DNA of 31,399 nt from CAITSH01 sp945892985 (GCA_945892985.1 CAMDDU010000049.1:1-31399); one strand, 5' to 3'. Numbered from the stretch's first letter, positions 10,780 through 20,400 are shown. Made by a program: numbers and translations. The notes: a model not told the origin generated them from the letters alone.

Positions 10780-11925
10780 TCAAAGCGTGGCGCTGCGGTC
10801 GCCATGGGAAAACCCGAGCAGCGCCGCATCCCAACCCCTGCTAAAGGCGATGACTTTGAACAGTTCACCCATTTCTGCGGGAGAAAGCAGCCGGTTTGCA
10901 GCATTGGCAAGGGGCAGGTAGCGCAGCGTGTCTTCAGGCGATACGCCCGCGAGTACATCGGTGATGCCGCAATTGATGAGGAAATGCGCCTGCGTCACAT
11001 AACCGGCCAAATCCAGCCCCTCTTGGCAAGCGGTGTTGGCCATAGCACTGAAATCGACGTGGCTTGTAATGTCTTGTAGCCCAGGCCAGAAAAATGGATC
11101 GTCATGGGCATGGTGCCGGTAGTGGCACATCAATGTTCCGGAGGTGCGTTGCGGGTGGTAGTACTCACTCGCGCTAAAACCATAGTCAATAAACAGCGCC
11201 AGACCGCGACTCAAGGACGCCGCGAGACTGCGTATGAAGGCTTGGGCGACTAACTGAATTTCTGTGGTGGTGCCAGGCGCAAGGCCAAGCGCGTCGGCCT
11301 GTTGGCAAAGATCGCCGCTGGCGGCTTGGAAACGCATGGCGAAGCGGCCCTCTTCGAAACATACCCCCGCCTCTTCAAACCGCGCGCCGTTACGCCGAAC
11401 GATGTGTGTCGGCATGGCGTCGAGCACTTCGTTGGCGATGACCAAGCCCTCGAAAGGCTGCGGCAACTGGTTGATCCAAGCCACGCGCTCGATCAGATGC
11501 GGAACGCGCCGCGCCAACAAATCGCGCCCGCGTTCGCGCAAGTCCGGACTGAGTTCAAGTATCAGGTATTGACGCGGTAGCGACCCGAGCAGTTCCAACT
11601 CCTGCAGCAACGATGCGGCTAAGGCGCCGGTTCCGGCACCCAGTTCGAGCACCGTATCGAGGCCCAGCTTGATGCCCTGCGCCACCTGGCGGGCGAGCGT
11701 TTGGCCGAACAGCGGCGATATTTCAGGGGCGGTAACAAAGTCTCCGCTGGCGCCAAGCTTGCGCGCGCCGGCGATGTAATAACCCAGCCCGGGCGCGTAC
11801 AGCGCAAGCTCCATGTAGCGCGCGAACGAAATCCAGCCGCCGGCATGGCCGATCTCTTCGCCAATGAGGCGTGTCAGGGCGTGGCTGTGCGCAAGCGCGT
11901 CCGCGCCGGGTTTTGGAAGATTCAT
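10780..11925 (-). CDS. MidA/NDUFAF7-family SAM-dependent methyltransferase
   Basis: This 381-residue protein is from the COG1565 family, whose mitochondrial member NDUFAF7/MidA methylates an arginine of a complex I subunit. The role of bacterial members is not settled. Motif I for S-adenosylmethionine binding is VLELGAGTGALA. The family signature GDFVTAPEISPLFG lies before it, and the N-terminal ISFARYMELALYAPGLGYY is also typical. The start at 11925 is preferred over 11928 and over much longer in-frame starts because of GGA spacing and because the longer frame overlaps the divergent SDR gene. It is divergent from the pteridine reductase with about 50 bp between starts, so promoters must overlap. 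This MidA/SDR/ttcA neighbourhood is familiar from betaproteobacteria. Confidence 0.85.
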   Translation of the reverse strand: MNLPKPGADALAHSHALTRLIGEEIGHAGGWISFARYMELALYAPGLGYYIAGARKLGASGDFVTAPEISPLFGQTLARQVAQGIKLGLDTVLELGAGTGALAASLLQELELLGSLPRQYLILELSPDLRERGRDLLARRVPHLIERVAWINQLPQPFEGLVIANEVLDAMPTHIVRRNGARFEEAGVCFEEGRFAMRFQAASGDLCQQADALGLAPGTTTEIQLVAQAFIRSLAASLSRGLALFIDYGFSASEYYHPQRTSGTLMCHYRHHAHDDPFFWPGLQDITSHVDFSAMANTACQEGLDLAGYVTQAHFLINCGITDVLAGVSPEDTLRYLPLANAANRLLSPAEMGELFKVIAFSRGWDAALLGFSHGDRSATL

Positions 11926-11976
11926 CATGGGTCCAGGGGGGAGATGGTGGGCCAATCCGGTAGAATCCACAACTCC

Positions 11977-12726
11977 ATGAACCAGAATCTTGCAGGCAAA
12001 GTCGTAATCGTGACCGGCGGCGTGAGGCGCGTTGGCGCGGCGATCGCGCGGCGCCTGCATGCCGCGGGCGCTTCGCTTACGCTCCATTACAAGAACGCCG
12101 AACCTGACGGGCTGGCGCTGCAGTCCGAACTCAATGCCACGCGCGAGGGCTCGGTGGCCTTGCTGCAGGCGGATTTGCTGGACACCGAAGGCCTGACCGA
12201 AATAGTCCGAAACAGCGTTAGCCGTTTTGGCCGGCTCGATGCCCTGGTCAATAATGCGTCAAGCTTCTTCCCGACACCGGTGGGCGATATCAGCCAGCCT
12301 GACTGGGATGATCTTATTGGCACCAACCTGAAAGCGCCGCTATTTCTGTCGCAGGCCGCCGCGCCCCATCTGCGCAAGACCGGGGGATGTATTGTCAATA
12401 TCACCGACATTCATGCCGACCGGCCGTTGAAGAATTTCGTCGTGTACAGCATCGCCAAAGCGGGACTCGCCGGCTTGACCCGTTCGCTGGCGCGCGAACT
12501 GGGACCGGACATTCGTGTCAATGGCGTCGCACCGGGCCCGATTCTGTGGCCCGAAGACGACTCCTTTGATGAGGTCTCACGCCAGCGGATTATTTCCCAC
12601 ACCCTGCTGAAGCGTGCCGGCGAACCGGATGATTTGGCGCGTGCCGTTTACTTTCTCATCGCTGAAGCGCCATATGTGACCGGGCAGATCATCGCGGTCG
12701 ACGGTGGTCGCAGCGTCAACATCTAA
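11977..12726 (+). CDS. Pteridine-reductase-like short-chain dehydrogenase (PTR1/FolM type)
   Basis: This 249-residue SDR has the cofactor loop TGGVRRVG, where the usual third Gly is replaced by Arg as in pteridine reductases. The catalytic Ser is replaced by Asp in NITDIHADRP, giving the PTR1 triad Asp-Tyr-Lys with YSIAK. It is predicted to reduce pterins or dihydropterins with NADPH in the cytoplasm. The start at 11977 lacks a ribosome site. A TAGAAT -10-like box ends only 10 bases upstream, so the message may be leaderless or nearly so. It overlaps a longer frame starting at 11701 that is antisense to the methyltransferase and is rejected. ttcA follows after 9 bases, so the two are probably co-transcribed. 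Confidence 0.85.
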   Translation: MNQNLAGKVVIVTGGVRRVGAAIARRLHAAGASLTLHYKNAEPDGLALQSELNATREGSVALLQADLLDTEGLTEIVRNSVSRFGRLDALVNNASSFFPTPVGDISQPDWDDLIGTNLKAPLFLSQAAAPHLRKTGGCIVNITDIHADRPLKNFVVYSIAKAGLAGLTRSLARELGPDIRVNGVAPGPILWPEDDSFDEVSRQRIISHTLLKRAGEPDDLARAVYFLIAEAPYVTGQIIAVDGGRSVNI

Positions 12727-12735
12727 AAGCCTGAT

Positions 12736-13641
12736 ATGAACGCACCCGAACCCGCCCGCCCACGCAAAGAACAGTATGAGGCGAACAAACTCGCCAAACG
12801 CTTGCGCCGCCAGGTCGGCCAGGCCGTGGGGGATTTCAACATGATCGAAGCGGGCGACCGCATCATGGTGTGTCTATCCGGCGGGAAAGACAGTTATGGC
12901 TTGCTGGATATTCTGATGCAATTGCGAGAAAAGGCGCCGATTCCATTCGAGCTCGTGGCGGTCAATCTTGACCAACGCCATCCGGGTTATCCGGAACATG
13001 TGCTCCCCGATTACTTGCGCGCTCTGGGCATTCCCTTTCACATCGCGGTGCAGGATACCTATTCAACGGTCAAACGCCTGATTCCTGAAGGCAAGACCAT
13101 GTGCTCGCTTTGCTCCCGGCTGCGGCGGGGCGTGTTGTACCGCGTTGCCGGGGAACTGGGCGCGACCAAAATAGCGCTTGGACACCATCGGGATGATATT
13201 CTTGAGACCTTGTTTCTGAACATGTTTCACGGGGGCAAGCTCAAAGCCATGCCGCCAAAACTGGTGTCCGACGATGGCAAGCACGTGGTCATCCGCCCCC
13301 TCGCTTATGCGAAGGAGGAAGACCTTGAAGCCTATGCCCTGGAAAAGGCTTTCCCTATCATTCCCTGCGATTTGTGCGGCTCCCAGGCCACGCTGCAGCG
13401 CAAACAGATCAAGGCGATGCTGCAAGAATGGGAAAAACGTCACCCAGGCCGGGTGGAGAGCATTTTTCGCAGCCTGGCCAATATCCGGCCATCGCATCTA
13501 ATGGATGGGAATTTCTACAACTTTGCCGCCGTCCAGGCTACCGGTGAAACCGCAGAGGACGGGGATAAAGCCTTTGATCCGGATGATGATTTAAACAATC
13601 CCGGGGTGAAGACCTTTGCGCTGAAGGCGCTTCTTGGCTGA
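12736..13641 (+). CDS. ttcA: tRNA 2-thiocytidine synthetase TtcA
   Basis: This 301-residue enzyme makes 2-thiocytidine at position 32 of some tRNAs. The PP-loop SGGKDS (48-53) adenylates the target base. CSLC (C123, C126) and CDLC (C211, C214) carry the cysteines that hold the iron-sulfur cluster. RRGVLYRVA and GHHRDD are family signatures. Its length is usual and no key residue is missing. The ribosome site is weak, and the start is 9 bases after the SDR stop, so translation may be coupled. The C-terminal acidic tail (DPDDDLNNPGVKTFALKALLG) resembles that of other betaproteobacterial TtcA proteins. Confidence 0.95.
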   Translation: MNAPEPARPRKEQYEANKLAKRLRRQVGQAVGDFNMIEAGDRIMVCLSGGKDSYGLLDILMQLREKAPIPFELVAVNLDQRHPGYPEHVLPDYLRALGIPFHIAVQDTYSTVKRLIPEGKTMCSLCSRLRRGVLYRVAGELGATKIALGHHRDDILETLFLNMFHGGKLKAMPPKLVSDDGKHVVIRPLAYAKEEDLEAYALEKAFPIIPCDLCGSQATLQRKQIKAMLQEWEKRHPGRVESIFRSLANIRPSHLMDGNFYNFAAVQATGETAEDGDKAFDPDDDLNNPGVKTFALKALLG

Positions 13642-13658
13642 GGGATGGCGTGTAGCGG

Positions 13659-13694
13659 GTGTAATTTGTCAAAATGAGTTTTACACGTTAAAAT
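13659..13694 (+). promoter_or_regulatory. Promoter with overlapping dyad before the HTH-aminotransferase gene
   Basis: TTGTCA (13666-13671) and TAAAAT (13689-13694) are spaced 17 bases apart, a good sigma70 promoter. The predicted transcription start falls at about 13701, essentially on the ATG at 13702, so the transcript would be leaderless. GTGTAA (13659-13664) and TTACAC (13681-13686) form an inverted repeat that straddles the -35 box. This is where a Cro-like protein could bind to repress its own gene, though that role is inferred. Confidence 0.6.
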
Positions 13695-13701
13695 TCAGTC
13701 A

Positions 13702-15222
13702 ATGAATTGTGCTGAACGTCTCGTCGCCATTTTTGGCAGCCAAGCCGAAGTCGCCCGCCGCTTTCGCCTTGACCGGGCCGTGGTAAACAACTGGGTCAAG
13801 TGCGGTTATGTTCCTTCCCGATGGGCGATGGAAGTCGAACACGTGACCGAAGGCCAGGTTGCCGCAATCGAAGTGCTTAACGAGGCGGCGACGATGAAAC
13901 CCATCCGTGTGAAATCGCGCGGAGATAATGACAATCTTTTCGGATCCCCCCTGCTAGGTGACGCCATGAACGACTTCGCTCCAGTAAAACGCATTACATC
14001 ATTCCACCCGCCGCAGCGTACCCTGCTCGGCCCCGGCCCATCGGAAATCAATCCGCGCGTGATGGCGGCGATGAGCTTGCCGGCGATTGGCTATCTCGAT
14101 CCGGTTTTTGTCGAGATGATGGAAGAACTCAAGGGCCTGCTGCGTTACGTCTACCAGACCAAAAACCAGTTGACCTTCCCGGTGTCCGGCCCCGGTTCGG
14201 TTGGCATGGAGTTCTGCTTCGTTAACATGGTTGCACCCGGCGACAAGGTTATCGTCTGCCGCAACGGCGTTTTTGGCGGCCGCATGATCGAGAACGTCGA
14301 GCGTGCCGGCGGCATCCCGATCATCGTCGAGGATGCGTGGGGCGAGCCGGTTGATCCGCAAAAGCTCGAAGATGCACTGAAAAAAAATCCCGATGTGCGT
14401 GTCATCGCCTTCATTCACGCCGAAACCTCCACCGGCGTACAGTCGGATGCCAAGGCCTTGGTCGAGATCGCGCATAAGTACAATACGCTTGCCATCGTCG
14501 ATTGCGTCACATCGCTGGCCGGCACGCCCGTTCTGGTTGATGAGTGGAATATTGACGCCGCGTATTCGGCCAGCCAGAAATGCCTGTCCTGCACCCCCGG
14601 CCTGTCGCCTGTGACCTTCTCCGATCGCGTCGTTGAGCATGTGAAGGCGCGCAAGGACAAGATCCACTCCTGGTTCATGGACATGAACCTGCTGACCGGC
14701 TATTGGGGCAACACCAGCCGCACCTATCACCACACGGCGCCAACCAACAGCCTCTACGCGCTGCACGAAGCCCTGCTCATTCTCAAGGAAGAGGGGATAG
14801 AGAACTCCTGGGCCCGCCATCAGCGTCATCATCTCGCCCTGCTCGCCGGTCTTGAGGCGATGGGCTTGAAATTCCTGGTCAAGGAATCGGCGCGTCTGCC
14901 GCAGATGAACGCCGTGCATATTCCCGAGAGCATCATGGCGCGCGAAGCGGAAGTCAGGAAAACCCTGCTCAACGAGTTCAATCTGGAAATAGGCGCCGGA
15001 CTGGGCCCTCTTGCCGGCAAGATCTGGCGTATCGGCCTGATGGGCTACTCGTGCAAGCCCGAGAACGTCATGCTGTGCCTGTCGGCTCTTGGCTCGGTCA
15101 TGTCCGATATGGGCTCGCCTATTCACGTGGGCGACGCCGAAGGCGCCGCCCATCAGGCCTACGCACAGTTGCACGCCAAAGCGGCCGCACTCAAGCAGGC
15201 TGAAAAAAAACGCTCAGCCTGA
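13702..15222 (+). CDS. Cro/YdaS-type HTH joined in frame to an alanine-glyoxylate-type aminotransferase
   Basis: The open frame codes 506 residues. Residues 1-62 resemble Cro/YdaS DNA-binding proteins: FGSQAEVARRF, then AVVNNWVKCGYVPSRWA as recognition-helix region. Residues 63-88 are a linker. From M89 the protein is a class V PLP aminotransferase of the alanine/serine-glyoxylate type: LLGPGPSEINPRV, TSTGVQSD, D267 in VDCVTSLAGTP, and the PLP lysine K293 in SASQKCL. It also has the YHHTAPTNSLYAL segment seen in AGT. The enzyme alone would be 418 residues starting at ATG 13966, which has its own AGGTGA ribosome site. Two products are therefore possible: a full fusion from the leaderless start and a stand-alone enzyme from the internal start. 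Whether the fusion protein is made cannot be told from sequence. Confidence 0.8.
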   Translation: MNCAERLVAIFGSQAEVARRFRLDRAVVNNWVKCGYVPSRWAMEVEHVTEGQVAAIEVLNEAATMKPIRVKSRGDNDNLFGSPLLGDAMNDFAPVKRITSFHPPQRTLLGPGPSEINPRVMAAMSLPAIGYLDPVFVEMMEELKGLLRYVYQTKNQLTFPVSGPGSVGMEFCFVNMVAPGDKVIVCRNGVFGGRMIENVERAGGIPIIVEDAWGEPVDPQKLEDALKKNPDVRVIAFIHAETSTGVQSDAKALVEIAHKYNTLAIVDCVTSLAGTPVLVDEWNIDAAYSASQKCLSCTPGLSPVTFSDRVVEHVKARKDKIHSWFMDMNLLTGYWGNTSRTYHHTAPTNSLYALHEALLILKEEGIENSWARHQRHHLALLAGLEAMGLKFLVKESARLPQMNAVHIPESIMAREAEVRKTLLNEFNLEIGAGLGPLAGKIWRIGLMGYSCKPENVMLCLSALGSVMSDMGSPIHVGDAEGAAHQAYAQLHAKAAALKQAEKKRSA

Positions 15223-15241
15223 GTTTTTCGTGACGGGCCAA

Positions 15242-15276
15242 AACGGCGGACCTTGACCTGGTCCGCCGTTTTTTTT
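15242..15276 (+). terminator. Intrinsic terminator after the aminotransferase gene
   Basis: AACGGCGGACC (15242-15252) pairs perfectly with GGTCCGCCGTT (15260-15270) around a 7-base loop, followed by six more T residues. It lies between convergent genes. On the minus strand only four T residues follow, so it serves the TetR gene less well. Confidence 0.88.
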
Positions 15277-15279
15277 CGC

Positions 15280-15963
15280 TCAGGATGCCAGAGCGGCGCG
15301 GCGCTTTGGCACCGCCTTTGGCGGGGCGGCTTTGTGCGAGGGGGCGGGGTGCGGTTTCATTCCGTTGATATAGTTATCTATCATCGGCGCCGCCGCCTTG
15401 GCCAGTCCGAGGTATTGGGGATCCAGCACCCAGTTCATGATCAGCCCGTCAACCAATGCATGCAAGCCCACCGCCGCGTAACGGGTGTTGACCGAGGGGG
15501 CAATCAGCCCCTTTTTGGCGGCGTTGCGAAAGCCTCGTTCAATCTGCGCAAGGCAATCGGTGCGGCACTCTATGTGCCGGTCGCGTAGTTGCCGCATCTC
15601 GTCCACGTACTCGCATTTGTGCGCGCTGATCTCAAACACGCGCTGGCATTGTTTGTCGCTGGTGACGCGCTTGAGCACATGCAGGGCGCAATCGCGCACG
15701 AACGCAAGCGGATCGTCATGGTCGGCAGAGCCGGCGCGGGCGGTCATTTGCTCCATTGGCAGGACGACCCTGTCCATCATCGCCTGGAACAGGTCTGCCT
15801 TGTTGCGAAAGTGCCAGTAGATGGCGCCGCGGGTCAGGCCCGCCGTCGCGGCAATGTCGGCAAGCGAGGAGCGCGACACCCCCTTCTCGCTGAACACCTG
15901 TTCCGCTGTATCGAGAATGTGGCCTCGTGTTTCCATCGCCTCTTCTTTTGTGCGCCTTGCCAT
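15280..15963 (-). CDS. acrR: TetR-family repressor of the adjacent RND efflux operon (AcrR/TtgR type)
   Basis: This 227-residue repressor has an N-terminal HTH at about residues 10-60 (ILDTAEQVFSEKG, SSLADIAATAGLTRGAIYWH, FRNKADLFQAM), the arrangement of AcrR, TtgR and relatives. The C-terminal part is the drug-sensing domain. It ends in a long Pro/Ala/Lys-rich tail not needed for the fold. The start at 15963 (MARRTKEEA) follows AAGGGA and is preferred to a longer frame that would run into the operator region. It is divergent from the efflux operon, with a 24-bp palindrome between them. By family precedent it represses both itself and the pump, and is released by pump substrates. The symbol is given at family level, not as proven orthology. 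Confidence 0.88.
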   Translation of the reverse strand: MARRTKEEAMETRGHILDTAEQVFSEKGVSRSSLADIAATAGLTRGAIYWHFRNKADLFQAMMDRVVLPMEQMTARAGSADHDDPLAFVRDCALHVLKRVTSDKQCQRVFEISAHKCEYVDEMRQLRDRHIECRTDCLAQIERGFRNAAKKGLIAPSVNTRYAAVGLHALVDGLIMNWVLDPQYLGLAKAAAPMIDNYINGMKPHPAPSHKAAPPKAVPKRRAALAS

Positions 15964-16026
15964 TTTTCCCTTATTTTTGAGTGAAAAACCGATCTCGCGA
16001 TGACCCCTAAACCCGCTGTACATGCT

Positions 16027-16056
16027 TTACATACATACACGAATGTATGTATTATA
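16027..16056. promoter_or_regulatory. AcrR-type operator overlapping divergent promoters
   Basis: TACATACAT (16028-16036), a 6-base spacer and ATGTATGTA (16043-16051) form a perfect 9-bp inverted repeat. The half-sites equal those of the AcrR operator of E. coli acrAB as I recall it. On the plus strand TTACAT (16027-16032) and TATTAT (16050-16055), 17 bases apart, could be the efflux promoter. On the minus strand TATAAT (16056-16051) could be the -10 box of the repressor gene. A bound repressor would cover both. Confidence 0.85.
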
Positions 16057-16150
16057 GCATCGGTTTGACGCCACCCTGTCAAACTCATCCCCACCGGCCC
16101 CGGCAACGATCAAGCCCGCGCCGCTCCAGACCAAAGGAAATATCCGCGCC

Positions 16151-17407
16151 ATGACCGCCCGCCAGAGCAATGCTGCAACGCCTTCTTCCGCCCAACGACG
16201 GTCCGGCCTGAACCTCCGCTTGGCGAACATGCTTGGCCTTGCCCTGTTGTTGGCCGCTTGCGGCCAGGGTGCCGATAAGGGCGCTGCGCCGCCGCAGGGC
16301 ACGGCCATGCCCGTCACCGTGTTAAAGGCTTCTGTGCAAAACGTCCCGGTGCTGGTCGAGTCGGTAGGGCAGACCGAGGGCTCACGCGAAGTCGAAATTC
16401 GCGCCCGTGTAACGGGCATCGTGCAAAAACGCATGTATCAGGAAGGTGAGCTCGCCCGCGTCGGTGCGGTGCTGTTCCAGATCGAACGCGCACCCTACGA
16501 AATTGCACTGGCCCAGTCAAAGGCCGTCCTCGATCAGGAAAAGGCCAAAAACGAACAGTCGCGGCGCGAATCAGGACGGCTTAAACAGCTGGCCGTCGAA
16601 AAAGCCATCAGTCAGAAGGAATACGATGACGCCACCTCGACGCTGAAACAATCCGACGCGACCCTGGCCGCAGCCGAGGCCAAGTTGCGTGAGGCCGAAC
16701 TCAATCTGTCGTACACCGCAGTCAGTGCGCCTATCGCCGGCGTAACGGGACGCGCCCAACGCTCTGAGGGTAGCCTGGTGACGGCCGGCACGGACAGCGC
16801 CCTGCTCACCACCGTAGTGCAAACCAATCCGATCTGGGTGCGTTTTTCATTCGCCGAGAGCGAATACGCGCAGTTGCGCAAATTGGCGAAAAAGGCCGAG
16901 GTGCGGCTGGTGCAAGCGGATGGCAAAGTGATCGCCGGCAAGGGTCGCCTCAATTTCACCGCCTCGACAGTCGATGCCAGGCTGGGCACGGTGCAAATGC
17001 GCGCCGAATTCGCCAATCCTGAGCTAGCGCTGCTTCCGGGCCAGTTTGTACGAGCCCAGGTGGTGGCCGGTGAGGAACAGGCGGTGCTGGTGCCGCAGTC
17101 GGCGGTCATGCAGTCCGATCAGGGGCGGTTTGTCTGGACCGTCGCCGATGGCAAGGCGGTGCCAAGGCCGGTCGAGGCGGCAAGCTGGCTGGGCAAGGAC
17201 TGGGTGATCCGTAAAGGGCTCGCCGCAGGCGACAGCGTGATCATCGACAATTTGCTCAAACTGCGCCCTGGTGCGCCGGTTACCCCGAACGCGCCCGGTG
17301 AACTCGCACCGGCTGGCCCCGCGGGTGCGCCCAAGGCCGATGCGGCCAAGAGTGTGCCCGGTGATGCGGACAAGTCCGTCGATCCTGCCGCTAAAAAAGC
17401 CGGCTGA
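16151..17407 (+). CDS. acrA: RND efflux periplasmic adaptor (membrane fusion protein, AcrA type)
   Basis: This 418-residue adaptor links the inner-membrane pump to the outer-membrane channel. A lipobox LLAAC places the lipidated cysteine at C37, after an unusually long N-terminal segment; an internal ATG at 16229 would give a more standard signal. Lipoyl halves (GIVQKRMYQEGELARVGAVL and APIAGVTGRA) flank a coiled-coil hairpin (about residues 110-190, rich in Lys, Glu, Ala). A beta-barrel and membrane-proximal domain follow. The C-terminal 45 residues are Pro/Ala/Lys-rich and likely disordered. AAAGGAA precedes the start. It is the first gene of a three-gene efflux operon, 11 bases before the pump gene. 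Drug substrates cannot be read from sequence. Confidence 0.93.
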   Translation: MTARQSNAATPSSAQRRSGLNLRLANMLGLALLLAACGQGADKGAAPPQGTAMPVTVLKASVQNVPVLVESVGQTEGSREVEIRARVTGIVQKRMYQEGELARVGAVLFQIERAPYEIALAQSKAVLDQEKAKNEQSRRESGRLKQLAVEKAISQKEYDDATSTLKQSDATLAAAEAKLREAELNLSYTAVSAPIAGVTGRAQRSEGSLVTAGTDSALLTTVVQTNPIWVRFSFAESEYAQLRKLAKKAEVRLVQADGKVIAGKGRLNFTASTVDARLGTVQMRAEFANPELALLPGQFVRAQVVAGEEQAVLVPQSAVMQSDQGRFVWTVADGKAVPRPVEAASWLGKDWVIRKGLAAGDSVIIDNLLKLRPGAPVTPNAPGELAPAGPAGAPKADAAKSVPGDADKSVDPAAKKAG

Positions 17408-17418
17408 GCGGGGCGACC

Positions 17419-20400
17419 ATGTCCAGATTCTTTATTGAGAGGCCTATTTTCGCCAGCGTCATCGCGATCATCATCGTCATCGCGGGCCTGGTAGCGGCAA
17501 AAATGCTGCCTATCGCGCAGTACCCGGAAATCGCCCCGCCTACCGTGACGATTACCACCACCTATACCGGCGCGAGCGCCGAAACCCTGGCCAAATCGGT
17601 GGCGGCACCGATAGAAGAGCAATTGTCCGGCGTTGAGCGCCTGTTGTACTTCAGTTCGACCTCGGCCTCGACCGGCGTACTGACCATTACCGCCACCTTC
17701 GAGGTCGGTACCAACATCGATCAGGCGACGTTCAATGTCAATAACCGCGTGCAGATCGCATTGCCGCGACTGCCTGACGAAGTGCGCCGCAACGGCGTCA
17801 TTGTACAAAAGCGTTCAAACGACATCCTGCTGGTGGCAGCACTCAACTCGCCTGACCGCAGCCGCGATACGCTGTTTCTGTCCAACTACGGCAGCCTGAA
17901 CCTTGTCGATGACCTTAAGCGCCTCCCCGGCGTGGGCGATGTTTCTGTATTCGGCGCACGCGACTATTCCATGCGTGTATGGCTCAAGCCCGACCGCATG
18001 GCGCAGCTCGGACTTACGCCGACGGACGTGGCGGCTGCGATTCGCGCCCAAAATGCCCAGTACGCAGCCGGGAAGGTCGGCGCCGAACCGGCGCTGGACG
18101 GGCAGATGCTCGTCTATACCGTGACGGCGCGCGGCCGGCTCGTCGATCCGGCGGAGTTTGGTGACATTCTGGTGCGTGGCGGCGGCTCCTCGGGAAACAT
18201 CAAGCTCAAGGACATCGCACGGCTTGAACTGGGTGCGCAGAATTACGACTCAGTCAACAGCCTGAACGGTAGTCCCGCCATAGGCTTGGCGGTATTTCTG
18301 CAGTCCGGCGCCAATGCACTGGCCGTGGCCAATGCCGTGCGCACCCGCATGGTCGAGGCGAAAAAGACCTTCCCTAAGGGTGTCGACTACCTGATCCCGT
18401 TCGATACCACGCGTTTTGTCCAGTCCTCTATCGAGGAGGTCGTAAAAACCATATTTGAAGCCGCGCTACTGGTGGTTTTGGTGGTCTACCTGTTCCTGCA
18501 AACCTGGCGTGCCACGCTCATTCCGATGATCGCCGTGCCGGTATCGCTGATCGGCACTTTCGCCGGCCTGTGGTTGTTTGGATTTTCAATCAACACGCTG
18601 ACGCTGTTCGCGATGGTCTTGTCCATAGGCATTGTCGTTGATGACGCCATCGTAGTGCTGGAGAACGTTGAGCGCCTGATGCGCGAGCAGGGCATGGAGG
18701 CCAAGCAAGCCGCAATCGAGGCGATGCGCGAAGTATCGGGCGCCATCGTGGCGATTGTGCTGGTGCTGTGTGCGGTGTTCGTCCCGGTCGCTTTCCTCGG
18801 CGGTATTGCCGGGCAGCTCTATAAGCAGTTCGCCGTGACCGTCGCTATTTCGGTGGTGATCTCGGGTTTTACCGCGCTGACGCTGACCCCCGCCTTGTGC
18901 GCCATCCTGTTGCACAAGGGCGACCACGGGTCGCGCCTGTTCAAGCCGTTCAACGACGGCTTCGCACGCTTCACCGCGGGCTTCCTTGGCGGTGTGAGTT
19001 TTGCGCTGCGCCGCCGCTTGGTGTCGTTGCTGATCTTCATCGGCGTACTGGCACTGGCCGCATGGATGTTCATGCGCATCCCCGGCAGCTTCGTGCCGTC
19101 CGAGGATCAGGGTTATGTATTTAGCGCGATCACGCTGCCGGACGGTGCGACCTTGCAACGAACCGGCATAGCCGGCGAGCAACTGCGCAAAATGGTCACC
19201 ACCAATCCGGCGATAGAGAACATGTTCGTGATCAGCGGTTTTGATCTTATCGGCGGCGGTAACAAAACCAACGCGGCGACGATGTTTGTCCCGCTCAAGC
19301 CCTGGAATGATCGCGAAGCGACGGCGCAGCAGGTGGTCGGCGACATTTCCAAGAAGGCTGCCACGCTGCGTGAGGGCATTGCCTTCGCCTTCAACCCGCC
19401 GGCAATACGCGGCCTTGGCTCGTCAGGCGGTTTTGAGGTCTACGTGCAGGGCCGGGGCGATGCCGATCCGAAAAAGCTCGCCGCAGTGACGCAGGAATTT
19501 GTCGGCACGCTGCAAAAACATCCGGCCTTGCAGGGCATCAACACGTTTTTCCGTCCCTCGGTGCCACAGATTCTGGTCGAGGTCGACCGTGAAAAAACAC
19601 TTGCGCTTGGTGTGCCGATCAGCGACGTCTTTGACGCACTGCAAAGCACCATGGGTGCCCTGTATGTGAACGACTTTAATAAATTCGGCCGTACCTACCG
19701 TGTGCAGATCCAGGCTGATGCGGCTTATCGCGCCAAGCCCGAGGACTTGGGCAACGTGTATGTGCGTTCGGCAGTGAGCGGGCAGATGGTTCCGCTCAAG
19801 GCCATCATCCGTACTACCAGCGTGGTTGGAGCGGAGCAATTGGACCGCTATAGCGGCTTTATCGCGGCCAAGATCGTCGGTAGCGGCAAACCCGGCATCA
19901 GTTCCGGCGACGCCATTCGCGCGGTGGAGGAGGTCGCCGCCAAGGCGCTGCCCGAAGGCTATGCGATTGCCTGGACCGGTCAGGCTTACCAGGAAAAGCG
20001 CACTGGCAGCGCCTCGGTGTTTGCCTTTGGTTTCGCGCTTGTCATGGTCTACCTGATTCTCGCCGCACTCTACGAACGCTGGCGCCTGCCAGCGGCGGTG
20101 TTGCTGGCCGTACCCTTTGCCATCGCCGGCGCACTGGGCTACGTATTTTTAAGAGGCATGGAAAACGATATCTACTTCCAGATCGGATTGGTGGTGCTGA
20201 TCGGACTCGCAGCGAAGAACGCCATCCTCATTGTTGAGTTTGCGCAACAAGGCCTGCTCGCCGGCAAACCGGCGCTGGAGGCCGCGGTCGATGCCGCGAG
20301 GCTGCGTTTTCGTCCCATCGTGATGACCTCGCTCGCCTTCGTGCTTGGCGTCGTGCCGCTGGTGTTTGCCAGCGGCGCGGGCGCGGCAGCGCGCCGTTCC

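Noticed and set aside
13999..15174. 391-codon minus-strand frame
   Set aside because: It is a shadow of the aminotransferase, whose motifs and promoter are clear on the plus strand.
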